Assembly: GCA_017427545.1 (NCBI GenBank)
Contig: JAFRSO010000068.1
Location: forward strand, 1-54,212
Direction: 5' to 3'
DNA: 54,212 nt
From: Selenomonadaceae bacterium
GTDB lineage: Bacteria > Bacillota > Negativicutes > Selenomonadales > Selenomonadaceae
Shown: piece after piece, positions 32,012 through 39,685 of the stretch
Layout of the letters: each line of letters begins with the position of its first letter
Position numbering within the stretch: the stretch's first letter is position 1
Notes under the pieces: generated by a model
What the model was told of the DNA's origin: nothing
The model's input: only the letters and a program-made list of their open reading frames with translations
Database searches by the model: none
Made by a program: the position numbers and the translations under genes

Positions 32012-33313
32012 ATGACCAATGAAAACCACGCAGAAATTTTCCACACGCCGAAAACTTTCCCGCTGACCAAGGACGCACTGCACGAAGTCATAAAAAAATT
32101 TCCGACGCCCTTCCACATCTACGACGAGAAAAATATCCGCGAAAATTTTCGGAAGTTGCGCGAGGCCTTTGCATGGGCACCCGATTTCCGTGAACATTTT
32201 GCCGTTAAGGCTACGCCCAATCCTTACATCGTCGAAATTTTAGCTCGTGACGGCGCGGGTACCGATTGCAGCTCAATTGCCGAACTTTTCATCAGTCAAG
32301 CGGCAGGCGTCGTCGGTGAAAAAATTATGCTCACTTCCAACGACACTCCCGCCGAAGAATTCCGCAAGGCTATCGAACTGGGCGCGATTATAAATCTCGA
32401 TGACATCACGCACATTGATTATCTTGAACGCAATGCCGGCTTGCCCGAAGTAATTTCTTTCCGCTACAATCCCGCCGACATCATGAACGACGGCAACGAT
32501 ATTATCGGGCGACCTGCCGAGGCGAAATACGGTCTCACCCGCGAACAGATTTTTGACGCCTATAAAATTTGTCTCGACAAGGGCATTACTCGTTTCGGAT
32601 TGCACACGATGATTGCTTCAAATGAGCGCAAGGCTTCGACTTTCATTTACACGGCGCGGATTATGTTTGAGCTTGCCGCGAAGATTAAAGAGCAACTCGG
32701 AATTAAATTTGAGTTCGTGAATTTGGGCGGAGGTTTGGGTATTCCTTACAGCCCCGACGAATTGCCCGTTGATTTGAAGATGGTCGGCGACGGCATTAAA
32801 AAACTTTTCTATGAAATTTTGGTGCCGAACGGTTTGGGCGATATTCGACTTGCAATGGAGAGCGGTCGTGCTATGACGGGGCCGGCAGGTTGGCTAGTCT
32901 CGACTGTCCTGCACAAGAAAAACACCTATAAAAGTTACGTCGGGCTTGATTCTTGCATGTCGGATTTGATGCGCCCCGCACTTTACGACGCCTATCACCA
33001 CATTACGATTTTGGGCAAGGAAGATGCGCCCTGCGATGAAATTTACGACGTGACAGGCTCTCTTTGCGAGAACAACGATAAATTTGCCATTGACCGCCGC
33101 CTCCCGAAAATTGACATCGGCGACATTTTGATTATCCACGACACCGGCGCGCATGGTCACGCAATGGGCTTCAACTACAACGGCAAACTCCGCAGTGCCG
33201 AACTTTTGATCCGTGAGAACGGCAACGTTGAAATGATTCGCCGCGCTGAAACTCTCGACGATTATTTTGCGACGCTGAATTTTCCGAACGCCCGCTTGAA
33301 ATTGAACCCTTAA
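32012..33313 (+). CDS. lysA: diaminopimelate decarboxylase
   Basis: LysA converts meso-diaminopimelate to lysine, the last step of lysine synthesis. The PLP-binding Lys is in EHFAVKATPNPYIVEILARD. Other family blocks are FVNLGGGLGIPYSPDELP, the substrate-binding ESGRAMTGPAGWLV and the final GAHGHAMGFNYNGKLRSAEL. At 433 residues it is typical. ATG 32012 has TTGGAGG upstream. Related decarboxylases (carboxynorspermidine, D-ornithine) share the fold, but the length and blocks fit LysA best. Confidence 0.87.
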   Translation: MTNENHAEIFHTPKTFPLTKDALHEVIKKFPTPFHIYDEKNIRENFRKLREAFAWAPDFREHFAVKATPNPYIVEILARDGAGTDCSSIAELFISQAAGVVGEKIMLTSNDTPAEEFRKAIELGAIINLDDITHIDYLERNAGLPEVISFRYNPADIMNDGNDIIGRPAEAKYGLTREQIFDAYKICLDKGITRFGLHTMIASNERKASTFIYTARIMFELAAKIKEQLGIKFEFVNLGGGLGIPYSPDELPVDLKMVGDGIKKLFYEILVPNGLGDIRLAMESGRAMTGPAGWLVSTVLHKKNTYKSYVGLDSCMSDLMRPALYDAYHHITILGKEDAPCDEIYDVTGSLCENNDKFAIDRRLPKIDIGDILIIHDTGAHGHAMGFNYNGKLRSAELLIRENGNVEMIRRAETLDDYFATLNFPNARLKLNP

Positions 33314-33335
33314 GCAAATGATTTTAAACGGACGA

Positions 33336-33368
33336 AAGCCCGGAGGTTTGAACGCCTTCGGGCTTGTT
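33336..33368. terminator. terminator between lysA and tmRNA
   Basis: AAGCCCGGAGG pairs with CCTTCGGGCTT (one G-T pair) and a T-rich tail follows on the plus strand. The hairpin is the boundary for both convergent genes. Confidence 0.75.
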
Positions 33369-33379
33369 ATTTTCGTTAT

Positions 33380-33730
33380 TGGTGGAGATGAGGAGAATCG
33401 AACTCCTGTCCAAAAATGTTGTTGCTCGACCTTCTCCGAGCGCAGTCGCCGAAAAGTTTCAGCTTTACCGACCTCGACGACAAACCCGATAAAGCCCAGC
33501 ACTTTGAAATTCCCGCGCCCTACAGTGCTCTCAAACGCGGTATTCCCGTTTCTGACGTCGACACTGACCTGACGGGAAGGGAATCAGTCAGGCGACGTGG
33601 CGATTAAGCCGCCAGTGCGTACTCTTCAGTATTCGCAGTTATTGTTTATGTTTCCGCTTGTCAAATCGGTTGCGGAGCCGATGCTCGCTTATCGAACCCC
33701 ATCCATCCCTGTCGAAACCATTACATCCCC
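33380..33730 (-). ncRNA. ssrA: transfer-messenger RNA (tmRNA)
   Basis: The minus strand begins GGGGATGTAATGGTTTCGAC and ends in TTCGATTCTCCTCATCTCCACCA in part, with GGGGATG pairing to CATCTCC and an encoded CCA. The tag reading frame (33635-33603) gives ANTEEYALAA and a TAA stop. The T-arm (GGAGTTCGATTCTCC) is complete. At 351 bases it is normal in size. It has its own promoter. tmRNA rescues ribosomes stalled on broken mRNA and tags the product for degradation. Confidence 0.97.
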
Positions 33731-33748
33731 TTTGTTGAAAGTTTTTGC

Positions 33749-33777
33749 AGTTTATCACGCGGGAAAATTTTTGTCAA
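33749..33777 (-). promoter_or_regulatory. tmRNA promoter
   Basis: TTGACA (33777-33772) and TAAACT (33754-33749) on the minus strand are 17 bases apart. The -35 box contains the TGA stop of the preceding YbjN gene. The GTGATAAACTGCAA core recurs in two small-RNA promoters near 41386 and 41505. Confidence 0.85.
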
Positions 33778-34271
33778 TCGTCCTTTTCGGCAGCTTCTAC
33801 AGCGTCTTCCGGCTCAACCAAACCGAACATGACTTTTACGAGCGCGTCGCCGTATTTTTCAATCATCATCAAACCGATAATAACTGCAAAATCAATCTGC
33901 TCATAAGTGGGCGGGTTAAAGTCTTTCTCGCCGCAATAAAGCGCAATTCTGTAAGAAATTTCGCCGTCGTCGAAGTCAAAATCAAAACCGCCGACTCGCA
34001 AGCCGTAATTCGCCCGAAGAATAAATTCGCCGACTTTTTGACGCTCCTGCTCGCCGACATTGAGGGGAATAACCATGCGCAAAATAAGTTTGTCTTCGTA
34101 AGCGCGGAAAAATACCGTGACATGTCCGAACTTCGTATTGACGGCATAAACCGCGCTGGCAACATTGCGCTCGTCGAAAGGGAGATACTTGGCTTTGTCG
34201 TGTTCAAAAAATTTTTCAATCGCCGCACGAACTTCTTGCAAGTGTTCACGTCCTTTGTCCAAGTCCGCCAT
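33774..34271 (-). CDS. YbjN domain protein
   Basis: The 165-residue protein has the two alpha-beta blocks of the YbjN/type III chaperone-like fold: RAAIEKFFEHDKAKYLPFDE with VTVFFRAYEDKLILRMVIPL, and ILRANYGLRVGGFDFDFDDG. The family is linked to stress and motility regulation but has no defined reaction. ATG 34271 has AAAGGAGGAA upstream; the longer frame overlaps the glycosylase gene. The start lies inside the 3' end of the previous gene. The last codon runs into the tmRNA promoter. Confidence 0.8.
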   Translation of the reverse strand: MADLDKGREHLQEVRAAIEKFFEHDKAKYLPFDERNVASAVYAVNTKFGHVTVFFRAYEDKLILRMVIPLNVGEQERQKVGEFILRANYGLRVGGFDFDFDDGEISYRIALYCGEKDFNPPTYEQIDFAVIIGLMMIEKYGDALVKVMFGLVEPEDAVEAAEKDD

Positions 34272-34851
34272 AAAAAATTCCTCCTTTCTGATTGGTCGAG
34301 GCAACGAATCGCCAAAGATAATCCGCGGCCTCACCGGCATAATCAATATTTATCCTCTTCGTCGCCGTGATTTGAGCTTGAAAATTTTCGGTCGTCTCAA
34401 TAAAAATTTCGTCACTGCACAAGTCCGCGCCATAAAAATTTTTTGTTATGCCCAGAGCTTTGGAGAGTTTGCCAGGCCCCGAACACAATTCGCGAAGATT
34501 ATTTTTCCCGCGACGAATTTTCATCAAGTCAACGCCGTCAACCGGTTCAAGTGATCGAATCAAAACCGCTTCGGGAACGTCTTTAACATTGGCGATAACA
34601 TTCGTGCAAATGTGCATTCCGTAAATCAGATAGACGTAGACGAATCCTCCCGCGCCGTAAAAAATTTTCGTGCGATCAGTCTTGCCGCGGTAAGCATGAG
34701 AGGCGGCATCAATCGCGCCCATATAAGCTTCAGTCTCGACGATAATACCGCCGGTCAAACCTTCGGGCAAATTCGTTACGAGTTTTTTACCGATAAGTTC
34801 GCGAGCTACCGTCAAGCCGTCGCGCAGATAAAATTCACGCGGAAGTTTCAT
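34246..34851 (-). CDS. 3-methyladenine DNA glycosylase (AAG/MPG family)
   Basis: This is a base-excision repair enzyme that removes alkylated purines. Family blocks are VARELIGKKLVTNLPEG, the catalytic Glu in GGIIVETEAYMG, DAASHAYRGKTDRTKIFYG with the intercalating Tyr nearby, GFVYVYLIYGMHICTNVI and ELCSGPGKLSKALGI. The protein has 201 residues. The last 12 residues overlap the start of the YbjN gene and are probably unstructured. It starts 6 bases after the zinc-finger gene. Confidence 0.93.
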   Translation of the reverse strand: MKLPREFYLRDGLTVARELIGKKLVTNLPEGLTGGIIVETEAYMGAIDAASHAYRGKTDRTKIFYGAGGFVYVYLIYGMHICTNVIANVKDVPEAVLIRSLEPVDGVDLMKIRRGKNNLRELCSGPGKLSKALGITKNFYGADLCSDEIFIETTENFQAQITATKRINIDYAGEAADYLWRFVASTNQKGGIFYGGLGQRT

Positions 34852-34857
34852 TTCAAT

Positions 34858-35088
34858 TTACGCCGCCATCGAATAATCAACGATAAAAATTTTGCTCGAA
34901 ACTTTTTCCAGAGCGTCGATAATATCATCAATCTTTTCAACAACTGAAGCTTTGTAGACAATTTCGCCGCATTGGTCGCATTTGAAGCAAGGGACGTTTT
35001 CGACAATTACGTAACAATTTTTCAGCTGCGCGAAATACGCCGTCGTTGATTCAGTCATTTTCCCCGATTTACAAAGCAAACAGTTCAT
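34858..35088 (-). CDS. YgiT-type zinc-finger protein, putative antitoxin
   Basis: The 76-residue protein starts MNCLLCKSGKMTESTT, carries a second CxxC in VPCFKCDQCGEIVYKASV and ends in a helical segment. This is the YgiT/MqsA-type zinc finger found in putative antitoxins next to DUF4258 proteins. The MqsA DNA-binding HTH domain is absent. ATG 35088 overlaps the stop of the DUF4258 gene (ATGA). Antitoxin activity is inferred from family and pairing. Confidence 0.83.
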   Translation of the reverse strand: MNCLLCKSGKMTESTTAYFAQLKNCYVIVENVPCFKCDQCGEIVYKASVVEKIDDIIDALEKVSSKIFIVDYSMAA

Positions 35089-35405
35089 TTTGAAATCTCC
35101 TTTCTCGTTCGCAAATCGTCGCACCATTTTTCTTTATCGGGAAAATAAGCAGTTATGATTCGACTTGCGTTGCCCTCGTCGCTCATAACAATATGAATTT
35201 TTTTTTGCGCCGAAGACAATCCCAATATTAAACAGCTGGGATAAGGATAATCATCAGGATATTGTTCGATAATTTCTCCCGAATAAACAGCTGTACGCAC
35301 ATCTTTTATTTTTATTCCGCGCTCTCTAAATCTTTTAACGGCGTGGTCGCTGATAAAAACAGCGTCTCGTTCAAAATAAAGCTTCAAATTTTCCAGCTCA
35401 ATCAT
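35085..35405 (-). CDS. DUF4258 protein, putative toxin
   Basis: The 106-residue protein has the DUF4258 pattern: ISDHAVKRFRERGIKIKDVR, AVYSGEIIEQYPDDYPYPSC and the closing RIITAYFPDKEKWCDD. It is related to RelE-like or BrnT-like folds and is often paired with YgiT-type zinc-finger proteins. The pair is likely toxin-antitoxin, though not proven. ATG 35405 overlaps the TGA of potD, so it is translated from the pot transcript. Confidence 0.85.
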   Translation of the reverse strand: MIELENLKLYFERDAVFISDHAVKRFRERGIKIKDVRTAVYSGEIIEQYPDDYPYPSCLILGLSSAQKKIHIVMSDEGNASRIITAYFPDKEKWCDDLRTRKEISK

Positions 35406-36466
35406 CAATCAACCTTAACTTGCATCCACAAGCTGTTGTAATATTCGTCCATTTGGTTGCCGAGATATTTGTAAGTTTCCTGACCTTTGTAAACATCGGG
35501 GGACGGAAAAGCTATCGGAGAATTTTTAAGTTCCTCGTCCTTGACAAGTTCCTTAACGCCGGTGTTCGGAGTAGAATAGCCAAGGTGCTCAAAGTTCATT
35601 GCGGCGACATCGGGGCGGCACATGAAGTCGATAAATTTATGCGCGTTGTCGACATTCTTCGCGTCCTTGGTGATAACCCAGCCGTCAATCCAAAAGTTCG
35701 TGCCTTCCTTCGGGATAACAAAATCCATATTCGGATTTTCCATTAAAATAATCGGAGCTTCGCCGGAAAATACAACGCCCATTGCCGCCTCGGAATTGAT
35801 GAGCTTGTCCTTGACTTCATCGACGACGTAAGCTTGAACGAGAGGTTTTTGTTTCTTGAGCATTTCTTGAGCCTGCGCCAGAACATCTTTATCAGTTTCA
35901 TTCAGACTTTTGCCCATGAGTTTAAGCGGAATCATCATTGCATCGCGGGCGGAGTCTTGCATTAAAATTTCTCCCTTGTATTTCTCGTTCCAAAGGATAT
36001 TCCAGCTGTCGACGGGATCGGTGACTTTCGTCTTGTCGTAAATTATACCGACAGTCCCCCAGCAATACGGCACGGAATATTTGTTGCCGGGATCGAAGGA
36101 TTCGGCCTGCTTGAAAAATTCTTCGCCGATATATTTTTTGGCGTCGGGGAGTTTTGTAAAGTCAAGAGGCTGAATCAAATCGTTGCTGATGAGTTTTTGA
36201 ATCATGTAATCTGACGGACAGAGAACATCATAATGAACGGCACCTTCTGCCACGCGCGGATACATGCTTTCGTTGGTATCGAACTCATCAAGGATAACGT
36301 GAATGCCGGTTTCCTCCTCAAAAAGTTTCAGCGTCGCGGGATTGAGATAATCGCCCCAGCTGTAAACGTAAACGACTTCTTCTTTCTTGTCGCCACCACC
36401 GCAACCGGCAATGCTGAACGTCAGACAGCTCACCAGAATCAACGCGAGAATTTTAAACTTGTTCAT
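35405..36466 (-). CDS. potD: spermidine/putrescine-binding lipoprotein PotD
   Basis: The substrate-binding component of the polyamine ABC importer has 353 residues. The lipoprotein signal ends SIAGC. The polyamine-binding PotD/F fold is marked by VYVYSWGDYLNPATLKLFEE, GIHVILDEFDTNESMYPRVA, DVLCPSDYMIQKLI, SVPYCWGTVGIIYDKTKV and FWIDGWVITKDAKN. GGAGG precedes ATG 36466, which overlaps the potC stop (ATGA). Its stop overlaps the DUF4258 gene. Confidence 0.94.
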   Translation of the reverse strand: MNKFKILALILVSCLTFSIAGCGGGDKKEEVVYVYSWGDYLNPATLKLFEEETGIHVILDEFDTNESMYPRVAEGAVHYDVLCPSDYMIQKLISNDLIQPLDFTKLPDAKKYIGEEFFKQAESFDPGNKYSVPYCWGTVGIIYDKTKVTDPVDSWNILWNEKYKGEILMQDSARDAMMIPLKLMGKSLNETDKDVLAQAQEMLKKQKPLVQAYVVDEVKDKLINSEAAMGVVFSGEAPIILMENPNMDFVIPKEGTNFWIDGWVITKDAKNVDNAHKFIDFMCRPDVAAMNFEHLGYSTPNTGVKELVKDEELKNSPIAFPSPDVYKGQETYKYLGNQMDEYYNSLWMQVKVD

Positions 36467-37248
36467 GAGATAACCTCCTCATAATTTTTTAGTTTGCGAC
36501 GATTTATCGCGAAGAGCATAACAAATATCAATACAAAGAAAAATACCAGCGTTGAGAGCGCGTACATTTCGGGATGTATGCCAATTTTTAATTCGGCGTA
36601 AATTTCTGTCGTCAATGTGTCGACGCCCGCGCCCTTCGTGAAATGCGTGATTATGAAATCGTCCGCCGACATTGTGAACGCCAATAAAAATCCCGCGAAA
36701 ATACTCGGTCGCAATTCCGGCAGAACGACGCTTGTAAATGCTTTGAATGGTGACGCGCCCAAATCCAATGCCGCCTCATAAAAACTTTTGTCCAACGCCA
36801 TGAGCTGCGGCATTATGCACAAAATTACATACGGCACGTTGAAGACGATATGCGCCAGTAAAATTGACACGTAGCCGAGCTTGAGTCCCAGCCCCATAAA
36901 CAGCAGCATTAATGATATTCCCGTCACGATGTCCGCGTTTAAAATCGGAATGTTCGTTATGCTTAGGAATGTCGCCCGCCACTTACGCGAAAGTTCTTTC
37001 ATTGCCACGCAAGTTATCAGTCCGAGGATTGTCGCAATGCCCGCCGATAATAAACCGATTGACAGCGTGTTGGAAAGGGCGTCGGCAATTCTGGAGTCGT
37101 TGAAAAGTTTTTCGTACCAATTAAGCGTGAAGCCTGTCCAATGTCCGCGATAACGGCTGGCGTTGAATGACTGCGCGATTAAAACTCCAATCGGCGCATA
37201 CAGGAAGAGAAAAATTATCGCCAGATAAATTTGCTTGATATATTTCAT
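36463..37248 (-). CDS. potC: spermidine/putrescine ABC transporter permease PotC
   Basis: This inner-membrane permease has 261 residues and six membrane helices. The EAA loop that docks to the ATPase is seen in YEAALDLGASPFKAFTSVVL. The start region (IYLAIIFLFLYAPIGVLIAQ SFN in outline) and FLLAFTMSADDFIITHF fit PotC. GGGAGGCG lies before ATG 37248. It is separated from potB by 244 bases that hold a repeat, unusual for this operon. Confidence 0.94.
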   Translation of the reverse strand: MKYIKQIYLAIIFLFLYAPIGVLIAQSFNASRYRGHWTGFTLNWYEKLFNDSRIADALSNTLSIGLLSAGIATILGLITCVAMKELSRKWRATFLSITNIPILNADIVTGISLMLLFMGLGLKLGYVSILLAHIVFNVPYVILCIMPQLMALDKSFYEAALDLGASPFKAFTSVVLPELRPSIFAGFLLAFTMSADDFIITHFTKGAGVDTLTTEIYAELKIGIHPEMYALSTLVFFFVLIFVMLFAINRRKLKNYEEVIS

Positions 37249-37281
37249 TGTAACGCCTCCCGCAAGCCTGTAGTAAAGTTA

Positions 37282-37478
37282 CGGGATTTGAAGCCGTCAA
37301 GGATGACGGCTCCGCCCGCGCACTGAGCGTGATGCGAAGTCCGCGGGCAACTCACGCCTTCGGGTAATCGTAACGTTATAGCAATGAGGAGTAACGCCCC
37401 TGCGAGGTGTCCTTTCTTTTGCAACTTTTCTTTGGACAAGCAAAGAAAAGTTGATAAAAAAACGCAATGAAAAGTTGA
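37282..37478 (-). repeat. modular hairpin repeat, copy C, inside the pot operon
   Basis: Read on the minus strand it has a half unit, hairpin 1 (CAACTTTTCTTTG/CAAAGAAAAGTTG), ACACCTCGCAGGGGCGTTA, the GCCCGCG/CGCGGGC hairpin of copy A and the final GCCGTCA/TGACGGC hairpin. It has the same orientation as potB and potC and fills most of the gap between them. Confidence 0.85.
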
Positions 37479-37492
37479 CGATTCAAAATTCT

Positions 37493-38317
37493 TCATTGAA
37501 CCCCCTCCTCGTCACGTTTATCGAACGCCGCAGTCAAAAGCATGTTCAGCACGATAAAAATCATCAGGATAACCGACAGTGCGCAACCGACATGCCAATC
37601 ATATTGGAAGGTAAATTCTTGCTCGATTATGTTGCCGATTAAAAGAAGTTTTCCGCCGCCGAGAAGTGCGCTGATTACAAACGTCGTCAACGCGGGAATG
37701 AATACCATCGTAATTCCGCTGATTGCTCCGGGGATTGTCAGCGGCAAAATTATTTTCGTGAACGTCTGCCAAGAATTTGCTCCGAGATCGCGAGCCGCCT
37801 CCAAAATTCTCTTGTCTATTTTTGTCAGCGAAATGTACAGCGGCAAAACCATATACGGCAAATAATTGTAAACCATGCCCAGGACGATTGCGCCCGGCGT
37901 ATTTATCATTTGCAAATCAGGCAAATTCAGCAGCCGCATGAACTGATTGATTATGCCGTTGCCTTCAAGAATCGTCTGCCAAGCCATCGTCGACAGCAGC
38001 GAATTCATCCACAGCGGCAGTATAAACAGCAGTGAAATTATCGTCGTGTTACTGCGCTTATTTTCCGTCAAGATTAAACACAGCGGGTAGGCCAGCAGCA
38101 GACAAATTACTGTGCTGATTAGCGCAAGTGCAACCGACAATTCCAACGCGTCAATGTAGCCGTGCTTGAAAATCAATCCCATGTTGCCGAGTGAAAAATT
38201 GCTGTCGTAATCCGTCACGCCGTACCAAACAATGCATACCAGCGGAATAAAAATAAAAAGCCCCGCCCATATCAGAAAAGGTGTCAGCAAAATATTTCTT
38301 ATGCCGTGATTAAACAT
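37493..38317 (-). CDS. potB: spermidine/putrescine ABC transporter permease PotB
   Basis: This 274-residue permease has six membrane helices and the EAA loop LEAARDLGANSWQTFTKIIL. Other PotB-like blocks are GLFIFIPLVCIVWYGVTDYD and AITLF-like late helices (FIPALTTFVISALLGGGKL). ATG 38317 lies within the last codons of potA behind GAGGAGG. The longer frame starting at 38335 has no such site. Confidence 0.93.
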   Translation of the reverse strand: MFNHGIRNILLTPFLIWAGLFIFIPLVCIVWYGVTDYDSNFSLGNMGLIFKHGYIDALELSVALALISTVICLLLAYPLCLILTENKRSNTTIISLLFILPLWMNSLLSTMAWQTILEGNGIINQFMRLLNLPDLQMINTPGAIVLGMVYNYLPYMVLPLYISLTKIDKRILEAARDLGANSWQTFTKIILPLTIPGAISGITMVFIPALTTFVISALLGGGKLLLIGNIIEQEFTFQYDWHVGCALSVILMIFIVLNMLLTAAFDKRDEEGVQ

Positions 38318-39380
38318 CTTGCGCGACCTCCTCATCTTCCGATTGAGGCTTGCTCATGATTTGAATATTTTCGGGCGCGACGCGAAGACTAACCTCCTCA
38401 CCGACCGTCCTGCCAGTCGTCGATTGAATCAGCCATTCAAAGCCGTCCGCCTCGACGTTAATATCATACGACATGCCCCAAAAAACTACGTGAGTCACGA
38501 CGCCGTTAAAAGCACCTTCACTCGGCGCGGCAAGTTTAATATCTTCGGGGCGAATTTGAACGTCAACGGGACAATTTTCCGGAAAGCCGCTGTCAACGCA
38601 AGGATATTCTCGCCCAAAAATCCGCACGACTTTATCACGAACCATGATGCCGTCGATTATGTTGCTGTCGCCGATAAAGTCCGCCACGAATGCATTTTCC
38701 GGTTCATTGTAAACATTTTCGGGCGTGCCGACCTGCTGAATATAGCCCTGATTCATGACGACAACGCGATCACTCATCGAAAGTGCTTCTTCCTGATCAT
38801 GCGTCACGAAGATAAAAGTTATACCGGTCTCCTTATTGATTCGGACGAGTTCGCGGCGCATATTTCGGCGGAGTTTCAAATCAAGTGCGCTCAACGGTTC
38901 GTCAAGCAATAAAACTTTCGGCTCATTGACGACTGCGCGGGCGATTGCAATTCTCTGCTGTTGACCGCCGCTGAGTTTCGTAACGTCGTGATTTTCGTAG
39001 CCGTCAAGGTTGACGAGCTTAAGCGCGTACTTAACTTTATCGCGAATGTAATCAGCCGACTTGCCCGCGATTTTCGGACCGAATGAAATATTTTCCTCAA
39101 CGTTCATGTGGGAAAAGAGAGAATACTTTTGAAAAACGGTGTTAATCGGTCTTTTATTTGGCGGGAGTTTCGTAATGTCCTTGCCGTCAAAAATCACACG
39201 ACCGGTATCGGGCATTTCAAAGCCGCCAATAATCCTCAACATTGTCGTCTTGCCGCAACCCGATGGTCCCAGAAGCGTGACAAATTCACTTTCATATATC
39301 GTCAAATCAATTTCGTCAAGCACCATCAAATTCCCAAAAGACTTGGCAACGTTTTCCAAGTGTATCAGTTCCCTTTTCAT
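38310..39380 (-). CDS. potA: spermidine/putrescine ABC transporter ATPase PotA
   Basis: The ATPase that drives polyamine import has 356 residues. The Walker A is LLGPSGCGKTTMLRIIGG, the signature LSGGQQQRIAIARA, Walker B VLLLDEPLSALDLKLR, and the switch His in FVTHDQEEALSM. The C-terminal TOBE domain (about 270-350) is present (VQIRPEDIKLA). It is the first gene of the operon, with a promoter at 39477-39505. Confidence 0.95.
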   Translation of the reverse strand: MKRELIHLENVAKSFGNLMVLDEIDLTIYESEFVTLLGPSGCGKTTMLRIIGGFEMPDTGRVIFDGKDITKLPPNKRPINTVFQKYSLFSHMNVEENISFGPKIAGKSADYIRDKVKYALKLVNLDGYENHDVTKLSGGQQQRIAIARAVVNEPKVLLLDEPLSALDLKLRRNMRRELVRINKETGITFIFVTHDQEEALSMSDRVVVMNQGYIQQVGTPENVYNEPENAFVADFIGDSNIIDGIMVRDKVVRIFGREYPCVDSGFPENCPVDVQIRPEDIKLAAPSEGAFNGVVTHVVFWGMSYDINVEADGFEWLIQSTTGRTVGEEVSLRVAPENIQIMSKPQSEDEEVAQDV

Positions 39381-39407
39381 CTCCCAGCAACCTTTCTTCT
39401 TAGGAAC

Positions 39408-39466
39408 TAGTAATTAAGAACTAGTAATTAGTAGGGATTAGTTTTCTAGTTCCTAGTTCCTAAAAA
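39408..39466 (-). repeat. hairpin repeat in the potA leader
   Basis: In the leader transcript TTAGGAACTAG pairs perfectly with CTAGTTCCTAA over 11 base pairs, with further GGAACTAG/CTAGTTCTT pairing possible inside. It is the longest member of the TTAG/CTAG repeat family and lies between promoter and start codon. Confidence 0.65.
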
Positions 39467-39476
39467 AATTTCCCGC

Positions 39477-39505
39477 ATTATACAAAAAAACTGCAAGTCA
39501 ATCAA
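39477..39505 (-). promoter_or_regulatory. promoter of the pot operon
   Basis: TTGATT (39505-39500) and TATAAT (39482-39477) on the minus strand are 17 bases apart, giving a leader of about 90 bases that contains the hairpin above. Confidence 0.7.
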
Positions 39506-39552
39506 GTAGGGATTGGAGATTGGGATGTGTTGAATAACTTTTATGTTTAAAG

Positions 39553-39681
39553 CTACTTTTATATTTTGATCTACTTTTCTTTGCTCGCCCAAAGAAAAGT
39601 AGCAAAAGAAAAGGCGTTTTGTCGCTAACGCCGCTATCCTGCGGCGTGGTCGCGACGCCGTCATCCTTGACGGCTTCTAAA
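39553..39681 (+). repeat. modular hairpin repeat, copy D (shortened)
   Basis: It has hairpin 1 (CTACTTTTCTTTG/CAAAGAAAAGTAG), then goes directly to hairpin 4 of the second type as ACGCCGC/GCGGCGT and the final GCCGTCA/TGACGGC. The central segment is missing. It ends at the miaB stop codon. The gap from potA to miaB (about 305 bases) holds only this, the pot promoter and the potA leader. Confidence 0.8.
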
Positions 39682-39685
39682 TATT

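Noticed and set aside
33597..34370. A 257-codon open frame on the plus strand
   Set aside because: It runs antisense through tmRNA and the YbjN gene, both well supported.
37245..37496. A small gene between potB and potC
   Set aside because: The frame coincides with repeat copy C, including its hairpins, and has no coding pattern.
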